Origin: Tolypeutes matacus
Taxonomy: Eukaryota; Chordata; Mammalia; Cingulata; Chlamyphoridae
Length of the DNA stretch: 64,000 nt
Assembly (NCBI GenBank): GCA_026826555.1
Contig: JAKSZT010038899.1
Span: 1,321,414-1,385,413, forward strand
Direction: 5' to 3'
Part shown: positions 1 to 11,934 of the stretch, in pieces
Numbering within the stretch: position 1 is the first letter of the stretch
Layout of the letters: every line of letters begins with the position of its first letter
Translations under genes and position numbers: made by a program
The notes under the pieces: generated by a model
Told to the model about the DNA's origin: nothing
The model's input: the letters and a program-made list of their open reading frames with translations, nothing else
Databases searched by the model: none

Positions 1-788
1 CCCCCCTTAGCTCTGTTTGACTGCTTGCCTGGGTGGATCTTTGGTTTCTCTCTGTTACTTTCTGGTCCATTGCTAGTATTCCAGTTTTCCTCCCCCCTTC
101 CTTTTTCCTTCTATTTTTTTTTTTAAATAGGTGCTGCCAACTCGTCGCTTATTTGCTGTGCTTCTTATTCAGTAATTTCCCACTCGCTGTATATATATTA
201 ATTCTGTATTACAAACTATCGCTTATCCTTCCTGCATCTTTCTGCCTTCTGTTTTCTGTTGAGGCTCTTTGAGACAACATTTTTTCATAGGTCCACAACT
301 TAAGGGTGTCAATTTCTATCCCATCTATTTTGTTTTCTTATTCTTCTTTTTTCTTTTTTTTTTATTAGTATTAACTTTTTCCTTTCAGACCTTTCTCTAC
401 TATTTCTCTCCCTCCTCATTATTCTAGCCTTCTAAATCACTATATATATATATTACTCCATTTGTTTTCCCAGTCCATTGTAGGAACTCCATATTTTTTC
501 CTAGTACTCTACACTGCCTACACAAGTTAAATATTCATCTCATTAAATCTCATTTTGCCCCTCTTCTAACTTTTATCAATATTTCTATTATCCTTCTGCC
601 TTCCTTACATCTTTTGATTCTTCTGGCCCTAACCTTTTGCCTTCAAGGGAACATAGAAAAAAGCAAGGAAATAAAATAAGAAGAAAAACTGCCAAAGAGA
701 AAACTTAATTCACACGCAGAACCAACAGCTAAATAAAATTCCAGAGCATAGAGAAAAGTAATCAACTGAACAAACCCATCAAGATAAT
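1..788 (+). promoter_or_regulatory. L1 5' region upstream of ORF1
   Basis: This stretch is rich in T and C on the plus strand and has no convincing ORF. It directly precedes L1 ORF1, so it should be the L1 5' UTR or its 3' part, which in the family carries the internal RNA polymerase II promoter. I see no CpG-rich promoter, clear monomer repeats or YY1-like site. It becomes A-rich from about 640 to 788, as expected just before ORF1. The extent to the left is unknown because the window begins here. Confidence 0.6.
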
Positions 789-1768
789 ATGATGACCAGA
801 GGGCAACAGAAAAATACAAATGACTCTGAGAAACTTGAAAACATGGACCAGTCCAGTGCACAAAATAAAAACCAGGAAGCAATGCAGTACATCAAACAAC
901 TAATCAAAGCTATCCAAACAAATATCATGGACCAACTTAAAGAACTGAAGGAAGAGATTAAGGATATAAAGAAGACACTGAGAGAACATACTGAAGAAAT
1001 AGCTAACACACCTAAAAAGCTAATGGATATGATGGCGAACAAAGACACAAATCAAGAAATGAAAAAGACGCTGCAATCACATGGCAGCAGAATTGAACAG
1101 GCAGAGGAAAGAATTAGTGATATGGAAGGCAATACAGTTGAAATCAAAGAGATTGTAGAAAAGATAGACAAAAAGATAGAAAAAATCCAGTATGGTCTCA
1201 GGGAATTAACCGATAATGCAAGACACACAAACATACGCATTATGGGCATCCCAGAAGGAGAAGAGAAGGGGAAGGGAACAGAAGGAGTGTTGAAGGAAGT
1301 TATGGCTGTAAACTTCCCAACTCTATTGAGAGAGATGGATGTGCAGATCCAGGAAGCACAGCGAACCCCAAATAGTATAAATCCCAACAGGCCAACTCCA
1401 AGACATATACTTGTCAAACAGTCCAATGCTCAAGACAAAGAGAAAATACTCAAGGCAGCAAGAGAAAAGAGAACCATCATATACAAGGGAAGCACAATAA
1501 GATTAAGTGCTGATTTCTCAGCTGAAACCATGGAGGCAAGAAGACAGTGGTATGACATAGTCAAAACACTAAAAGAAAAATCTTCCAGCCACGAATTCTC
1601 TATCCAGCAAAATTGGCATTCAAAAATGATGGAGAGTTCAAAATATTCACAGATAAACAGCAATTAAGAGAGTATGTCAAGAAGAAACCAGCACTTCAAG
1701 AAATACTAAAGGAATCTCTACAAGTTGAAAGGAAAAAACAAAGGAGAGAGAGTTGGAGGAGAGTTTAA
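789..1768 (+). pseudogene. L1 ORF1 (RNA-binding chaperone), one frameshift
   Basis: ORF1p binds L1 RNA as a trimer and acts as a nucleic-acid chaperone in the L1 RNP. The open part is 292 codons from an ATG-ATG start at 789. Residues about 35-140 are Glu/Lys-rich and heptad-like (coiled coil). An RRM follows, with NIRIMGIPEG near residue 148 and PRHILVKQSNAQDKEK further on, and then the C-terminal domain (TIRLSADFSAETMEARRQW). The frame breaks at 1581-1585, where one T appears to be missing. In the next frame the C-terminus continues normally (ILYPAKLAFKNDGEFKIFTD) and ends at the TAA at 1766-1768. The repaired length, about 326 residues, would be normal for the family. I chose 789 because coiled-coil sequence starts soon after it and no in-frame upstream start fits better. 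Confidence 0.9.
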
Positions 1769-1832
1769 AAAAAACTGAAAACTCAAAAAGAGAAACAAAA
1801 CAACATATGACGTACATTAAGCAAAAGAAAAA

Positions 1833-4800
1833 ATGACTGAAGTAAGAAATTCGTTACGAGTAATAACACTGAATGTTAATGGATTAAATTCACCAATCAA
1901 AAGGCACAGATTGGCAGAATGGATAAGAAAATATGATCCATCTATATGCTGTCTACAAGAAACCCACCTTCCGCCCAGGGATTCAAGAAGACTGAAAGTG
2001 AATGGCTGGAAAACCATTTTACAAGCTAACAATAGCCAAAAAAGGGCAGGAGTAGCTATTCTAATATCAGACAAAATAGACTTTAAATGCAAAACTATTG
2101 TAAGAGACAAAGATGGACACTACATATTAGTAAAAGGAGTAATCTCTCAAGAAGAGAGAACAGTTATCAACATTTACGCACCTAATCGAGGTGCCTCAAA
2201 ATACGTGCAGCAAACTCTGGAAAAACTAAGAGGAGAAATAAATTCCTCTACAATTATAGCAGGGGACTTCAACACACCACTATCATCATTAGACAGAACA
2301 TCTAGGAAGAGAATTAATAAAGAAACTAAGGCACTCAACAATATATTAGAAGATTTGGACTTAATACACAAATACAGAACATTACACCCAAATACAGCGG
2401 GATTTACATTCTTCTCCAGTGCACATGGAACATACTCCAAAATAGACCACATGCTAGGCCACAAAACAACACTCAATGAATTCAGAAAGATTGAGATTAT
2501 ACAAAGTAATTTCTCTGACCACAACGGAATGAAGTTGGAAATCAATAAGGGCCAGAGAAACAGGTTAGGCACAAGGATATGGAAGTTAAACAACACACTT
2601 TTAGACAAACAGTGGGTCAAAGAGGAAATTTCAAAAGAAATAAGTAACTACCTTGAAACTAATGAAAACAACAACACAACATATCAAAACCTATGTGATG
2701 CAGCGAAAGCAGTCCTGATAGGGAAGTTCATAGACATAAATTCATATATTAAAAAAGAAGAAAGAGCTAAAATTGAAGACCTAACTGCACACTTGGAGGA
2801 ATTGGAAAAACAACAACAAACTAAACCTAAAGGAAGTAGAAAAGAGGAAATAACCAAGATTTGAGCAGAACTAACTGAAATAGAGAATAAGAAAGCACTG
2901 GAAACAATAAACAAAACCAAAAGCTGGTTCTTCGAGAATATCAACAAAATTGACAAACCCTTAGCCAGACTAACAAAGAAAAAGAGAGAACAGATGCAAA
3001 TACATAAAATAAGGAATGAGCAAGGTGATAACACTACTGACCCCACAGAAATAAAGAGTATCATAAGAGGATACTTTGAAAAATTATATGCCAACAAGAA
3101 TGACAATTTAGAGGAAATGGACAAGTTTCTAGAAACCCACAAACAGCCGACATTGATGAAAGAAGAAATAGATGAAATCAACAGCCCAATTACAAGTAAA
3201 GAGATAGACTCAGTCATTAAAAACCTCCCAACTAAGAAGAGTCCAGGACCAGATGGCTTCACAGCTGAATTCTACCAAACATTCCGGAAAGAGCTAACAC
3301 CACTTCTACTTAAGCTGTTCCAAAAAATAGAAGTAGAAGGAATATTACCTAACTCATTCTATGATGCCAACATTACCCTAATATCAAAACCAAATAAAGA
3401 TACCACAAGAAAGGAAAATTACAGACCAATTTCTCTAATGAAGCTAGATGCTAAAATCCTTAACAAAATACTTGCTAATCGCATTCAACAACATATCAAA
3501 AGGATTATACACCATGACCAAGTGGGTTTCATCCCAGGTATGCAAGGATGGTTCAATATAAGAAAATCAATCAATGTAATACACCACATAAACAAACTGA
3601 AAGAAAAAATCACATGATCATCTCTATAGATGCAGCAAAAGCATTCGACAAAATACAGCACTCTTTCCTCATAAAAACACTACAAAAGATAAGAATAGAT
3701 GGAAACTTTCTGAAAATGATAAAGGGTATCTATGAAAAACCCAAAGCTAACATCATTTTCAACGGTGAAATCCTAAAAGCCTTCCCTCTGAGATCGGGAA
3801 CAAGACAAGGATGCCCACTATCACCACTCCTATTTAACATTGTCTTAGAAGTACTTGCACGAGCACTGAGACAAGAAAAGGACATAAAAGGCATCCAGAT
3901 TGCAAAAGAAGAAGTAAAATTTTCATTGTTTGCAGATGACATGATCCTATACATAGAAAGCACTGAGAAATCTACAACAAGTCTTCTAGAACTTATAAAG
4001 GAGTTCAGTAATGTTGCAGGTTATAAGATCAATGCTCAAAAATCAGTAGCATTTCTATACACCCATAACCAGCAAACTGAAGAGGAAATCAGGAAAAAAA
4101 TACCATTTACAATAGTAAACAAAAGAATCAAATACCTAGGAATAAATTTATCTAAAGATGTAAAGGACTTATATACAGAAAACTACACAACACTGTTAAA
4201 GGAAATCAAAGAAGACCTAAATAAATGGAAAAATATTCCCTGTTCATGGATGGGAAGACTAAACATCATCAAGATATCCGTCCTACCCAAACTAATCTAC
4301 AGATTTAATGCAATCCCAATAAAAGTCAACACTATATTTTTTAAGGAACTGGAAAAAGTAATCACAAAATATATTTGGAGAGGCAAGAGGCCCCGAATTG
4401 CCAAAGATATATTGAAAAAGAAAAATTAAGTTGGAGGTATCACATTACCTGACTTTAAAACATACTACAAAGCTACAGTGATCAAAACTGCGTGGTATTG
4501 GCACAAGGATAGACCTAATGACCAATGGAACCGGATTGAGAGTTCTGATATAGATCCTCGCATATACAGTCATCTGATATTTGACAAGGCCACAAAACCC
4601 ACTCAGTTGGGAGAGAGTGACCTCTTTAACAAGTGGTGCTTGGAGAACTGGATATCCATGTCCAAAAGAATGAGAGAAGAATACCATCTCACACCTTATA
4701 AAAAAATCAACTCAAGATGGATCAAAGATCTAAATATAAGAGCCAAAACCATAAAAACCTTGGAAGATAATGTAGGGAGGCATCTACAGGAACTTGTAAT

Positions 4801-5650
4801 AGGAAATGGTTTCATGAACTTCACAGCCAAAGCACGAGCAGCAAGATAAAAAAATTCATAAATGGGATCTCTTCAAAATTAAAAACTTCTACACCACTAA
4901 GGATGTTATTAAGAAAATAAAAAGGCAACCTACCCAATGGGAAAAAATATTCGGCAACCATATATCTGATAGGAGCCTAATATCCTGCATATATAAAGAA
5001 ATCCTTCACCTCGAAAATAAAAGGACAAACAACCCATATAAAAAATGGGCAGGTGACCTGAAAAGACATTTCTCCAAGGAAGAAATACAAATAGCTAAAA
5101 AGCACATGAAAAAATGCTCAACATCACTTGCTATCAGGGAAATGCAAATCAAAACTACAATGAGATACCATCTTACACACATCAGAATGGCAGCTATTAA
5201 AAAAACAGGAGACACTATATGTTGGAGAGGATGTGGAGGAATAGGAACCCTCATCCACTGCTGGTGGGACTGCGGTATGGTCCAGCCACTGTGGAGGACA
5301 GTTTGGCGGTTCCTCAGAAAACTAGCAATAGATCTTCCGTATGATCCAGCAATTCCACTGCTGGGTATATACCCAGAAGAACTGAAAAAAAAATACAAAC
5401 AGATATATGCACACCAATGTTCATAGCGGCATTGTTCACCATTGCCAAAAGTTGGAATCAGCCCCGGTGCCCATCAACAGACGAATGGATAAGCAAAATG
5501 TGGTACATACATACAATGGAATATTACTCAGCTGTAAGAAGGAACAAAGTGCTAACACATGGAATAACGTGGATGAATCTTGAAGACCTTATGTTGAGTG
5601 AAGCAAGCCAGGCACTGAAGGATGAACAGTATATGACCTCACTGATCTGA
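1833..5650 (+). pseudogene. L1 ORF2 (endonuclease / reverse transcriptase), lightly disabled
   Basis: ORF2p nicks target DNA and reverse-transcribes L1 RNA. The endonuclease domain is in the first 343-codon block: LNVNGLN, the CLQETHL acidic site, AGDFNTPLS and the SDH catalytic pair are all present. Reverse transcriptase follows ([52 protein letters not shown]). The Cys-rich end is present around 5220-5275 (CWRGCG then HCWWDC). Lesions: TGA at 2862 (Arg to stop), a 1-nt loss in the A-run near 3605, TAA at 4427, a frame change near 4848 and another near 5415. The final stop is near 5648. All motifs survive, so this copy was disabled recently, but it cannot make active protein. Confidence 0.92.
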
Positions 5651-6167
5651 ACTGAGGAAAGTGAGCAGTCTCTGAGAACCATTGTCTGAAAGATAGGTTA
5701 ACAAAGGAGTGTAAGAGAAGAGCAGACTTTGAGCCATCATCCATATGGACATAATCTATGGTAAAGGGATAGAGTGTGGTTGCATGTTGGGGGATGGGGC
5801 AGATGAGTGGTGGTGCTCATGGGTTTGGTTGGGCAGCACTGGGGGTTGGGTGTATTAGGAAGGGCTGGTTCAAATCCCCAGGGCATGTAACTGTGAATCT
5901 TGACATTCCATGGGTTGGGAGAATGGGGTATCATGGGCCCTGGGGGGCTGGGGAGAAGGGAACAGTCAAGATCTAATGGGTTGCTTGGTGGTCATGGGGA
6001 AGGTTTTTCATTACCTTACAGTAATGGACAGAGGACATGGTAAATATCATCAAAATTATTAAACTTTATCATCTAAATTGTAAACTATACTGTAAATCAC
6101 TGACAATGTTTAGTTGCTATATTTTGCTATCTGCATAACAGTTATAACAATGCTAACAACCAAAAAA

Positions 6168-6203
6168 GGGGGGGAGAGTTAATATGGGGTGGGGAAGGGG
6201 GGG
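6168..6203 (+). other. G-rich run, possible G-quadruplex in L1 3' region
   Basis: Four runs of at least four G lie within 36 bases (7 G at 6168, 4 at 6186, 4 at 6191, 7 at 6197). L1 3' UTRs of other mammals also carry a polypurine G-rich tract able to form a quadruplex, so position and composition fit. Structure is inferred from the run pattern only. Confidence 0.6.
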
Positions 6204-7173
6204 TGGTTTGGTATCTGGGAGTCTCCGGCACTCCGTGTGTGACTTTGCTGTGACCTAAAACTTCTTTGAAAATTAAATGAAAAATTGGGAGGCAATGGGG
6301 ATTGAGAGGAGGAAGGTGTCATGGCACACCAGACATCCGATAACACAGTGATAAAGGGAAGGCAAAAGGGGAAAAAAGAAAAGAGAAAGGGGAAAAAAAT
6401 GAATATATATATATATATATATATTTTAAAGGCATTTCCCTTGCATTTTTGCCCAATTTTTGAATGTCCCAATCCACTAATTATATTTTATTTTCTTTTG
6501 TTCTTTGTTTGATTATTTGTTTTTTTTTTCCTTCTCTCTTTTTTTTTCCCCCTGAGTTTCCTTATGTTTGTCTCTTGCATGTACGCTTATCACACTTGTT
6601 TCTTTTTACTAGTAAGTGTATTTGATTATTTTATGGACTAAATGTTCATGGAGGATTTGGATCACAGTAGGCTTACAATGGGTACTGCGGGGGATTATTG
6701 GGGGTGGTTTCTGGGTGGGTTTCGTGGGGATTGGTTCATACGAATATACATGAAAGATATACAAAATCTTTCAAAGGATTGGGGGATGGGGGATGGTCAC
6801 GATGGGTGGATAATCACACAATAAATGAGGGAATCTGAATTCCTAGCCTGGAAAGCTCTGCCACAGTCTCCAAGGGAGCAACAATAGTCCTCTGAGTTTA
6901 GGGACAGTGCCTGTCAAAATAGGATGACCCACTGATTTTTGTTGTTGTTGTTGTTTTGCTTTTTATTGATGACTACCCTTGTGAGTCTTTGCTCTTGTAA
7001 ATGAGACTTAGCCTGCAGTTGTGGGGTGCCTAAGGGTTGCCACCTGAGAGCATCCTTGTTGCTCAAATGTGGCCTCTCTCTAAGCCACACTCCACATATG
7101 ATTGCATTACCTTCCCCCCCAACGTGGGACATGACTCCCGGGGTTGAGCCTCCCTGGCAACGAGGGATTAATA

Positions 7174-7282
7174 CCAAGTGCCAACTGGCAACTTTGCACA
7201 GTGGCAGTATCTTAGCCAAAGAGGTTTATCCAAGGCACGATTATTACTCATTGAAAACTTTTCCCAAGTGCCAACTGGCAAC
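7174..7282 (+). repeat. 19-bp target-site duplication around U4 fragment
   Basis: The 19-mer ccaagtgccaactggcaac occurs at 7174-7192 and again at 7264-7282. A single copy is found at the matching place of the L1 at 18475-18493. This marks the exact integration point of the U4 fragment. Confidence 0.92.
7191..7267 (+). pseudogene. RNU4: Truncated U4 snRNA retropseudogene inside L1
   Basis: The sequence matches U4 snRNA from about nt 1 to 78, including the 5' stem-loop and the region that pairs with U6 (for example gtggcagtat and gaggtttatcc), ending at gaaaacttttcccaa. The 3' half of U4, including the Sm site, is missing and there is no poly-A tail. The 19-bp flanks at 7174-7192 and 7264-7282 are identical and are a target-site duplication made by L1-type retrotransposition. 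The paralogous L1 at 18475-18493 has a single copy of this 19-mer and no U4, so it is the empty site. Truncated, tail-less snRNA copies of this kind are known from other mammals. It is not functional: it lacks the 3' half and has no snRNA promoter. Confidence 0.9.
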
Positions 7283-8347
7283 ACAACTGGAAAAAGACCT
7301 TGAATAAAAGGGGGAAATGGTAAAGACAAATGAGTTCAAGTGGCTAAGAGACTTCAAAGAGATTCGGGAGGTCATCCCACAGGTAACTCTTACACACACC
7401 TCAGTAGGAGCTCATAGAACATCTAAGTACCTATCACCCCACTCAGTGAGGTTCCTGAGAGCTCCAGAGACACCCTGGTCCTATATAAGGGGGGATAGCC
7501 CCAGAGACTGATGCCTTATCAGTGGGTTCTATTTTGGAATCTGTGCTCCTGAGAGTGACAGAATTAGACTCAAATAAGTCCTCCTTGCACATGGTTCACC
7601 AGTCCCTTCTATTCAAACCTATATGCGATTCTGGAGTTTTTAGGTATACTTCCAGAGACTGGAGCCTCCCGCATACCTATGTGCCAGGTGTGCATGAAAT
7701 CTAGGTGGAGCTGCAACTCCTACCCTACAGCTCAATGGACTCATCCAAGTCACCTGGTGAGGAGAAAACGATGGGCAATGTCCATCCCAGGGAATGGTGA
7801 GGGCCTGCATCTGCAGGCAGGATCATCCCACCCACCATATCCATGGGATATAAGCCCTCTCTTACTTGGAGTTGTAGTGGACATCACCATCCCAGTCCCC
7901 TCAGGATTGGGGGAAGAACTATGGACTAGAGTGGACTTGATGGTATTCTCTTGTTCACATATGGTGATTCTAGCGATGCAAGAAATTATAACAAGGAGGT
8001 GGAGCCAGTGGCCACTTGACACTTTTGGGGTAGGGAGGGGACGAGCAGTTGAAATACAGTGGCTTCTTTGGGAGTTGGAGTTTGTCATGAGTACTGTTGT
8101 GGCAACGGATGTAGGCCATTTTAAATCAGCACACACCACTCAGAACTGAGTGGGAGAGAGTGTGGTCTACAGTGTGAACTGTGGTCTATGGTTGGTGGCA
8201 AGGCTCCAGGATGTGTAAGCTCATTGAGGGTGGTGGGCCACACTGTGGGAGATGTTTGTGTGGGATGTGATGGGAGGTGTGGGAGGTGGGCAACATGGGA
8301 ATCCCAGTGGGTTCCGTGTAATATTTTAGGTAATCTAAGCACCTCTT

Positions 8348-8350
<3 letters not shown>

Positions 8351-8382
<32 letters not shown>
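8351..8382 (+). repeat. (TA)n microsatellite in L1 3' region
   Basis: About 16 TA units sit near the L1 3' end. Other copies have shorter runs at the same place (19561-19572, 22998-23013, 29119-29140), so the repeat belongs to the element and varies in length between copies. Confidence 0.85.
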
Positions 8383-8386
<4 letters not shown>

Positions 8387-8514
8387 AACATTTTTGTAAG
8401 CAAATACACATATATGCATATATATTTATATATCGTTTTGCAAATGTTTGTATGTATTGTGAGAATATTTTTTTTTACCCATAATAAAAAATATATGTAT
8501 TAAAAAAAAAAAAA

Positions 8515-10400
8515 GATATATGTATATTCTATCATTAGCTATCTTTGGTTATCATTTGGAATTTTTTATGACTTACTAACTTATCTTAATGTAGGAATTC
8601 TATTTCTTAAATAAGTAAGCCATTTTACACTATTAAATAATAATAAAACCCACAGGGAAGAGAGTCAATTTCTGGATTCTTGTTCTGTGTCTACTGCTTT
8701 CTAGCTGAAGGACACTGAGCCTGCCTACAACCTTTGTTTCCTCACTGAAAGATGGAGACAATATTTCGATACCTAATTATGGTTATTTTGACACAAATTT
8801 TCTTTGAAAATTGTGACATTGCTTGGTGAAATTTAAAATTTTACATAATAAAACATAATAACTTTATTATGTTAATATTATTAACACTATTACCCTCTGG
8901 TAAATGCTGCCATATAGAGTCTGAAAAATGTCAATCCAAGCTGAGGTTCAAGATTAGTTTTAAAAACCTTCTTCATTTAATATATGTATATACTACTACT
9001 ATACTTTCTCCCATGTTATAAATTTTACTTTGTCTCAAGTATTTTTTTAGTCAAGAATAATATTTGTTTAGTCTCAAATCAGGATCCCTACTTGGCTACA
9101 AACTCATTGAAGGTAGAACTCTTCCTCTGACACTTCATATCCTCAGTAGTGCAATCCCTCCATAATCTTCTAAAAGTCTATTTCAATTTGAAAATTGATT
9201 TCAATGTAAATAAGTACTGAGATTTGTATTGACTTATGTGTAGTCAATCATTCTAACCAGAGGTTATAAACTATAACTTAACACTATCAAGGTTTAAAAA
9301 TAGACACTAGTTATTATTACTTATTTAAATTTAACACTGGAAGAGTGTAAATCTCTGAAGAGGAAAGAATATTTTAAGCAACTGTGAAAAAGAGAAGAAA
9401 AGTTTACAGTGGAGAATGTATTCTTCAGTGATGAGCGCTATGGTAGATAGAATCCAAAGATGATCTCCAATGACCCATGCCCTTGTACACTTCCTATGTG
9501 GATGGGACCTGTGGATATAATGGAATTGTTTATGAAAGAAAATTTCTTATGAAAAATCCACTGTTACCATATCACTCATTTATAAACTATTTTTCTGACA
9601 AATGCAATTATGAAAACCTATAGGAAGTTTCTCAAAATGTTAAGCAAATGAAGATAATATGGAAGAATTTGTAGTAATGCTTTTGCTGCTAATTAGACTT
9701 CAGACCATTTAGATTTAGAGACCATTGGCTATCCTTAGTTAATTGGCCAATGGTAGATTAATCCTTTTTTTATTCTAGCAGAACTATTTTAACACCCATT
9801 ACACTCTGTCAGTGTAGTATCTGAATGACAAAATAATATTGTGCATGAATAATAAGCAGAAAAGTTGAATTAAAATTTCATGTTTCACATGCCAAACCTA
9901 TGTGTTTTTTTTAAAGTCCATGACATTCAACTTTTAAAAATAATCTCATGTTAACATCTTATTGAGGCAACTCTTCCTAATTACTGCTAATTGCCCATGA
10001 GAAAAAATGCTCTTTTCATTAAGTACAGTTGTCTAATATAGATGAGCCCAGCTCCAGGGTTCACATCAAAGACAAAGCATGCCATCTGAGATACTAACTT
10101 TATTATTATTATTTTAGTTAGAACAGTAATTTATTAAGGAAGGGAATGAAGAGAAATGGGAGAAAATAAGAGATCATAGGTCCCAGGTAGAGAAGGAGTG
10201 GCTGAAGAGTGATAAAGAGGGCTGATTTACAGACCACAATTCCCCATTACAGATTACAAATGCCCAGGTTTTACTTATGTGTTGTTCCAGGCTGGGGGGG
10301 GGGGGGAAGAAGGCAAGACTAGGAGGAAGAAAGCAAGAACAAGGCATAGAAAGCAAGAACAGAGCACTGCTTTATTATAAGGTCAATTTTTCTTATGAAT
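8515..10400. other. No gene seen; AT-rich DNA
   Basis: I see no coding exon, RNA gene or clear element in most of this stretch. A piece at about 9430-9540 has the wording of an old mammal-wide repeat (tagaatccaaagatgatctcc, gacccatgcccttgtac, gggacctgtggatataatgg), but I cannot name the family. At 10294-10306 there is a run of 13 G followed by purine-rich sequence. Confidence 0.5.
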
Positions 10401-11925
10401 AGAGATGGAAAAGTCAACAAAATACTTGCACATCGACTCCAAAAGAACATTAAAAAATTATACACCATGATCAAGTGGGTTTTACCCCAGATATGCAAGA
10501 ATGGTTCAGTAAAAGAAAATCAATTAAGGCAATACACTCCATTTATAAAATGAAGGACAAAAACACATAATTTTCTCAATTGACACAGAAAATTCATTTG
10601 AAAAATTCCAACATACTTTCTTGATAAAAATACCTAGAATGGGAGGAATAGAAATAAACATCCTCAACATGATAAAGGGCATACACAATACCTGAAAACC
10701 ACAGCTAACATCATACCCAATGATGAAAGATTGGAAGCTTTCCCTCTAAGATATAGAACAAGACAAGGAACCCCACTCTTCACGGCTGCTATTAATCATT
10801 GTATTAGAAGATCTAAGCAGAGCAGTTGGGCAAGAAAAATATATATTTCCACATAGAAAAGAAAGAAATAAAAATTTCACTAGTTGCAGATGACAAGATC
10901 CTATATAGAAAAAGTCATGAAATATCTACAACAAAGTTAACAAAACAATTAAATGAATTCAGCAAAGCAGTGGGATACAATACCATCATTCAGAATTCAA
11001 CAGTGTTTCCATTCACTAATAATGAGTAATCTGATGAGGAAAGCAAGAAAAACATCCATTTTCAAGAGGAAGTAAAACAATCAAATATCTAGGAATAAAT
11101 TTAACCAAACGTGCAAAGTACTTCTACACAGAAAACTTCAAAACCTGGAAAAAGAAATCAAAGCAAACCTAAATACATAGAAGGACATTTCGTGTTCATG
11201 CATTTGAGATCTAAACATTGGGAAGCTTTCAATTTCACCCCAAATTATTTGCACATACAATGCAAAACAAATCAAAATTTCAACATCCTATTTTGCAGAA
11301 ATAGAAAATACTAATTAACAGATTTATTTGGAAAGACAAGGGTCCCCAAATAGACAAAACTCTCTTGAAGAACAGGAATTAAGTTGGATAAGTCCAATAT
11401 CCTGATATATAGCTTATTACAAAGTTATAGTGGCCAAAACAGCATAAAATTGTCACAACAATAGATATACTGAGCAATGGAATGGATAGAATGTTCAACA
11501 AAACACCCTCATATCTATGGACAATTGATTTTTTTTACAAGGTTTCCAAATCCACTCAATTAGGAAAGAATAGTATCTTCAAAATTGCTGCTGGGAGAAT
11601 TGGCTATGCATAAGCAAAAGAATGAAAGATGACCACAATATCACATAGTATTATAAAATGAAGGAGGAGTAGACGCTTAATTTGTATAGAATTTCTCTTT
11701 AGGTTGACTGTAAGGGTTTGGAAATGCATGGTGTGATGGTAGCACTTTCTTTTGTGTGTAATATATGGGTGAATATTGCTAAAAATGGACCCACCAGGTT
11801 ATATGTGCTACTAGAATAAAAATGAAATGATAAGCATAGGCCAGTATAACACAGTGAAACTTACTGTAGATGATAGACTGTAGTCATTGGTACAAGTATA
11901 AGAATATCAATAGCTAATAGTACTA
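10400..11925 (+). mobile_element. Old L1 fragment: ORF2 reverse transcriptase to 3' region
   Basis: The segment aligns by eye with L1 ORF2 from the RT palm onward. It includes a relic of the FADD box in the frame at 10826-11029 (LVADDKILYRKSHE, then KLTKQLNEFSKAVGYN). Further right, degraded ORF2 gives way to 3' UTR wording (gtagatgatagactgtag near 11865). Many stops and frameshifts make it much older than the L1 at the start of the window. It continues after an antisense insertion, at about 12430-12640. Confidence 0.8.
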
Positions 11926-11934
11926 CTATTTTCT

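Larger units (their letters stand above)
1..8514 (+). mobile_element. Near full-length LINE-1, young xenarthran-type
   Basis: The segment reads in L1 order: pyrimidine-rich 5' region, ORF1, a short inter-ORF spacer, ORF2 (endonuclease, reverse transcriptase, Cys-rich end), a very long 3' region and a poly-A run at 8502-8514. The ORFs hold only a few stops and frameshifts, so the copy is much younger than the other L1s in the window. The 5' end may lie before base 1, so no target-site duplication could be paired. The 3' region is about five times longer than in human L1. A U4 snRNA fragment is inserted in it. Confidence 0.93.
5651..8514 (+). mobile_element. L1 3' region, about 2.9 kb, G-rich start, poly-A end
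   Basis: No coding potential is convincing here; the short ORFs are incidental. The region begins G-rich, passes a (TA)n run near 6402-6424 and a T/C-rich block near 6480-6560, then a long mixed block, a second (TA)n run at 8351-8382 and a terminal A/T segment ending in poly-A. Parts of it recur elsewhere: 16808-19683 (nearly all), 23125-23687 and 22875-23124 (two blocks), 37446-37900, 42275-42935, 29101-29268 and 51727-51935. The copy at 16808-19683 belongs to one insertion with target-site duplications that also carries the ORF2 end. This is therefore the true L1 3' UTR and not a separate insertion. Confidence 0.85.

Noticed and set aside
7191..7267. U4 fragment as a working snRNA gene
   Set aside because: It lacks the 3' half with the Sm site and snRNA promoter elements, and has substitutions at otherwise fixed bases.
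7679..8149. 156-codon ORF in the L1 3' region, possible extra L1 gene
   Set aside because: The homologous copy at 18895-19370 does not keep the same frame, so no selection for coding is visible.
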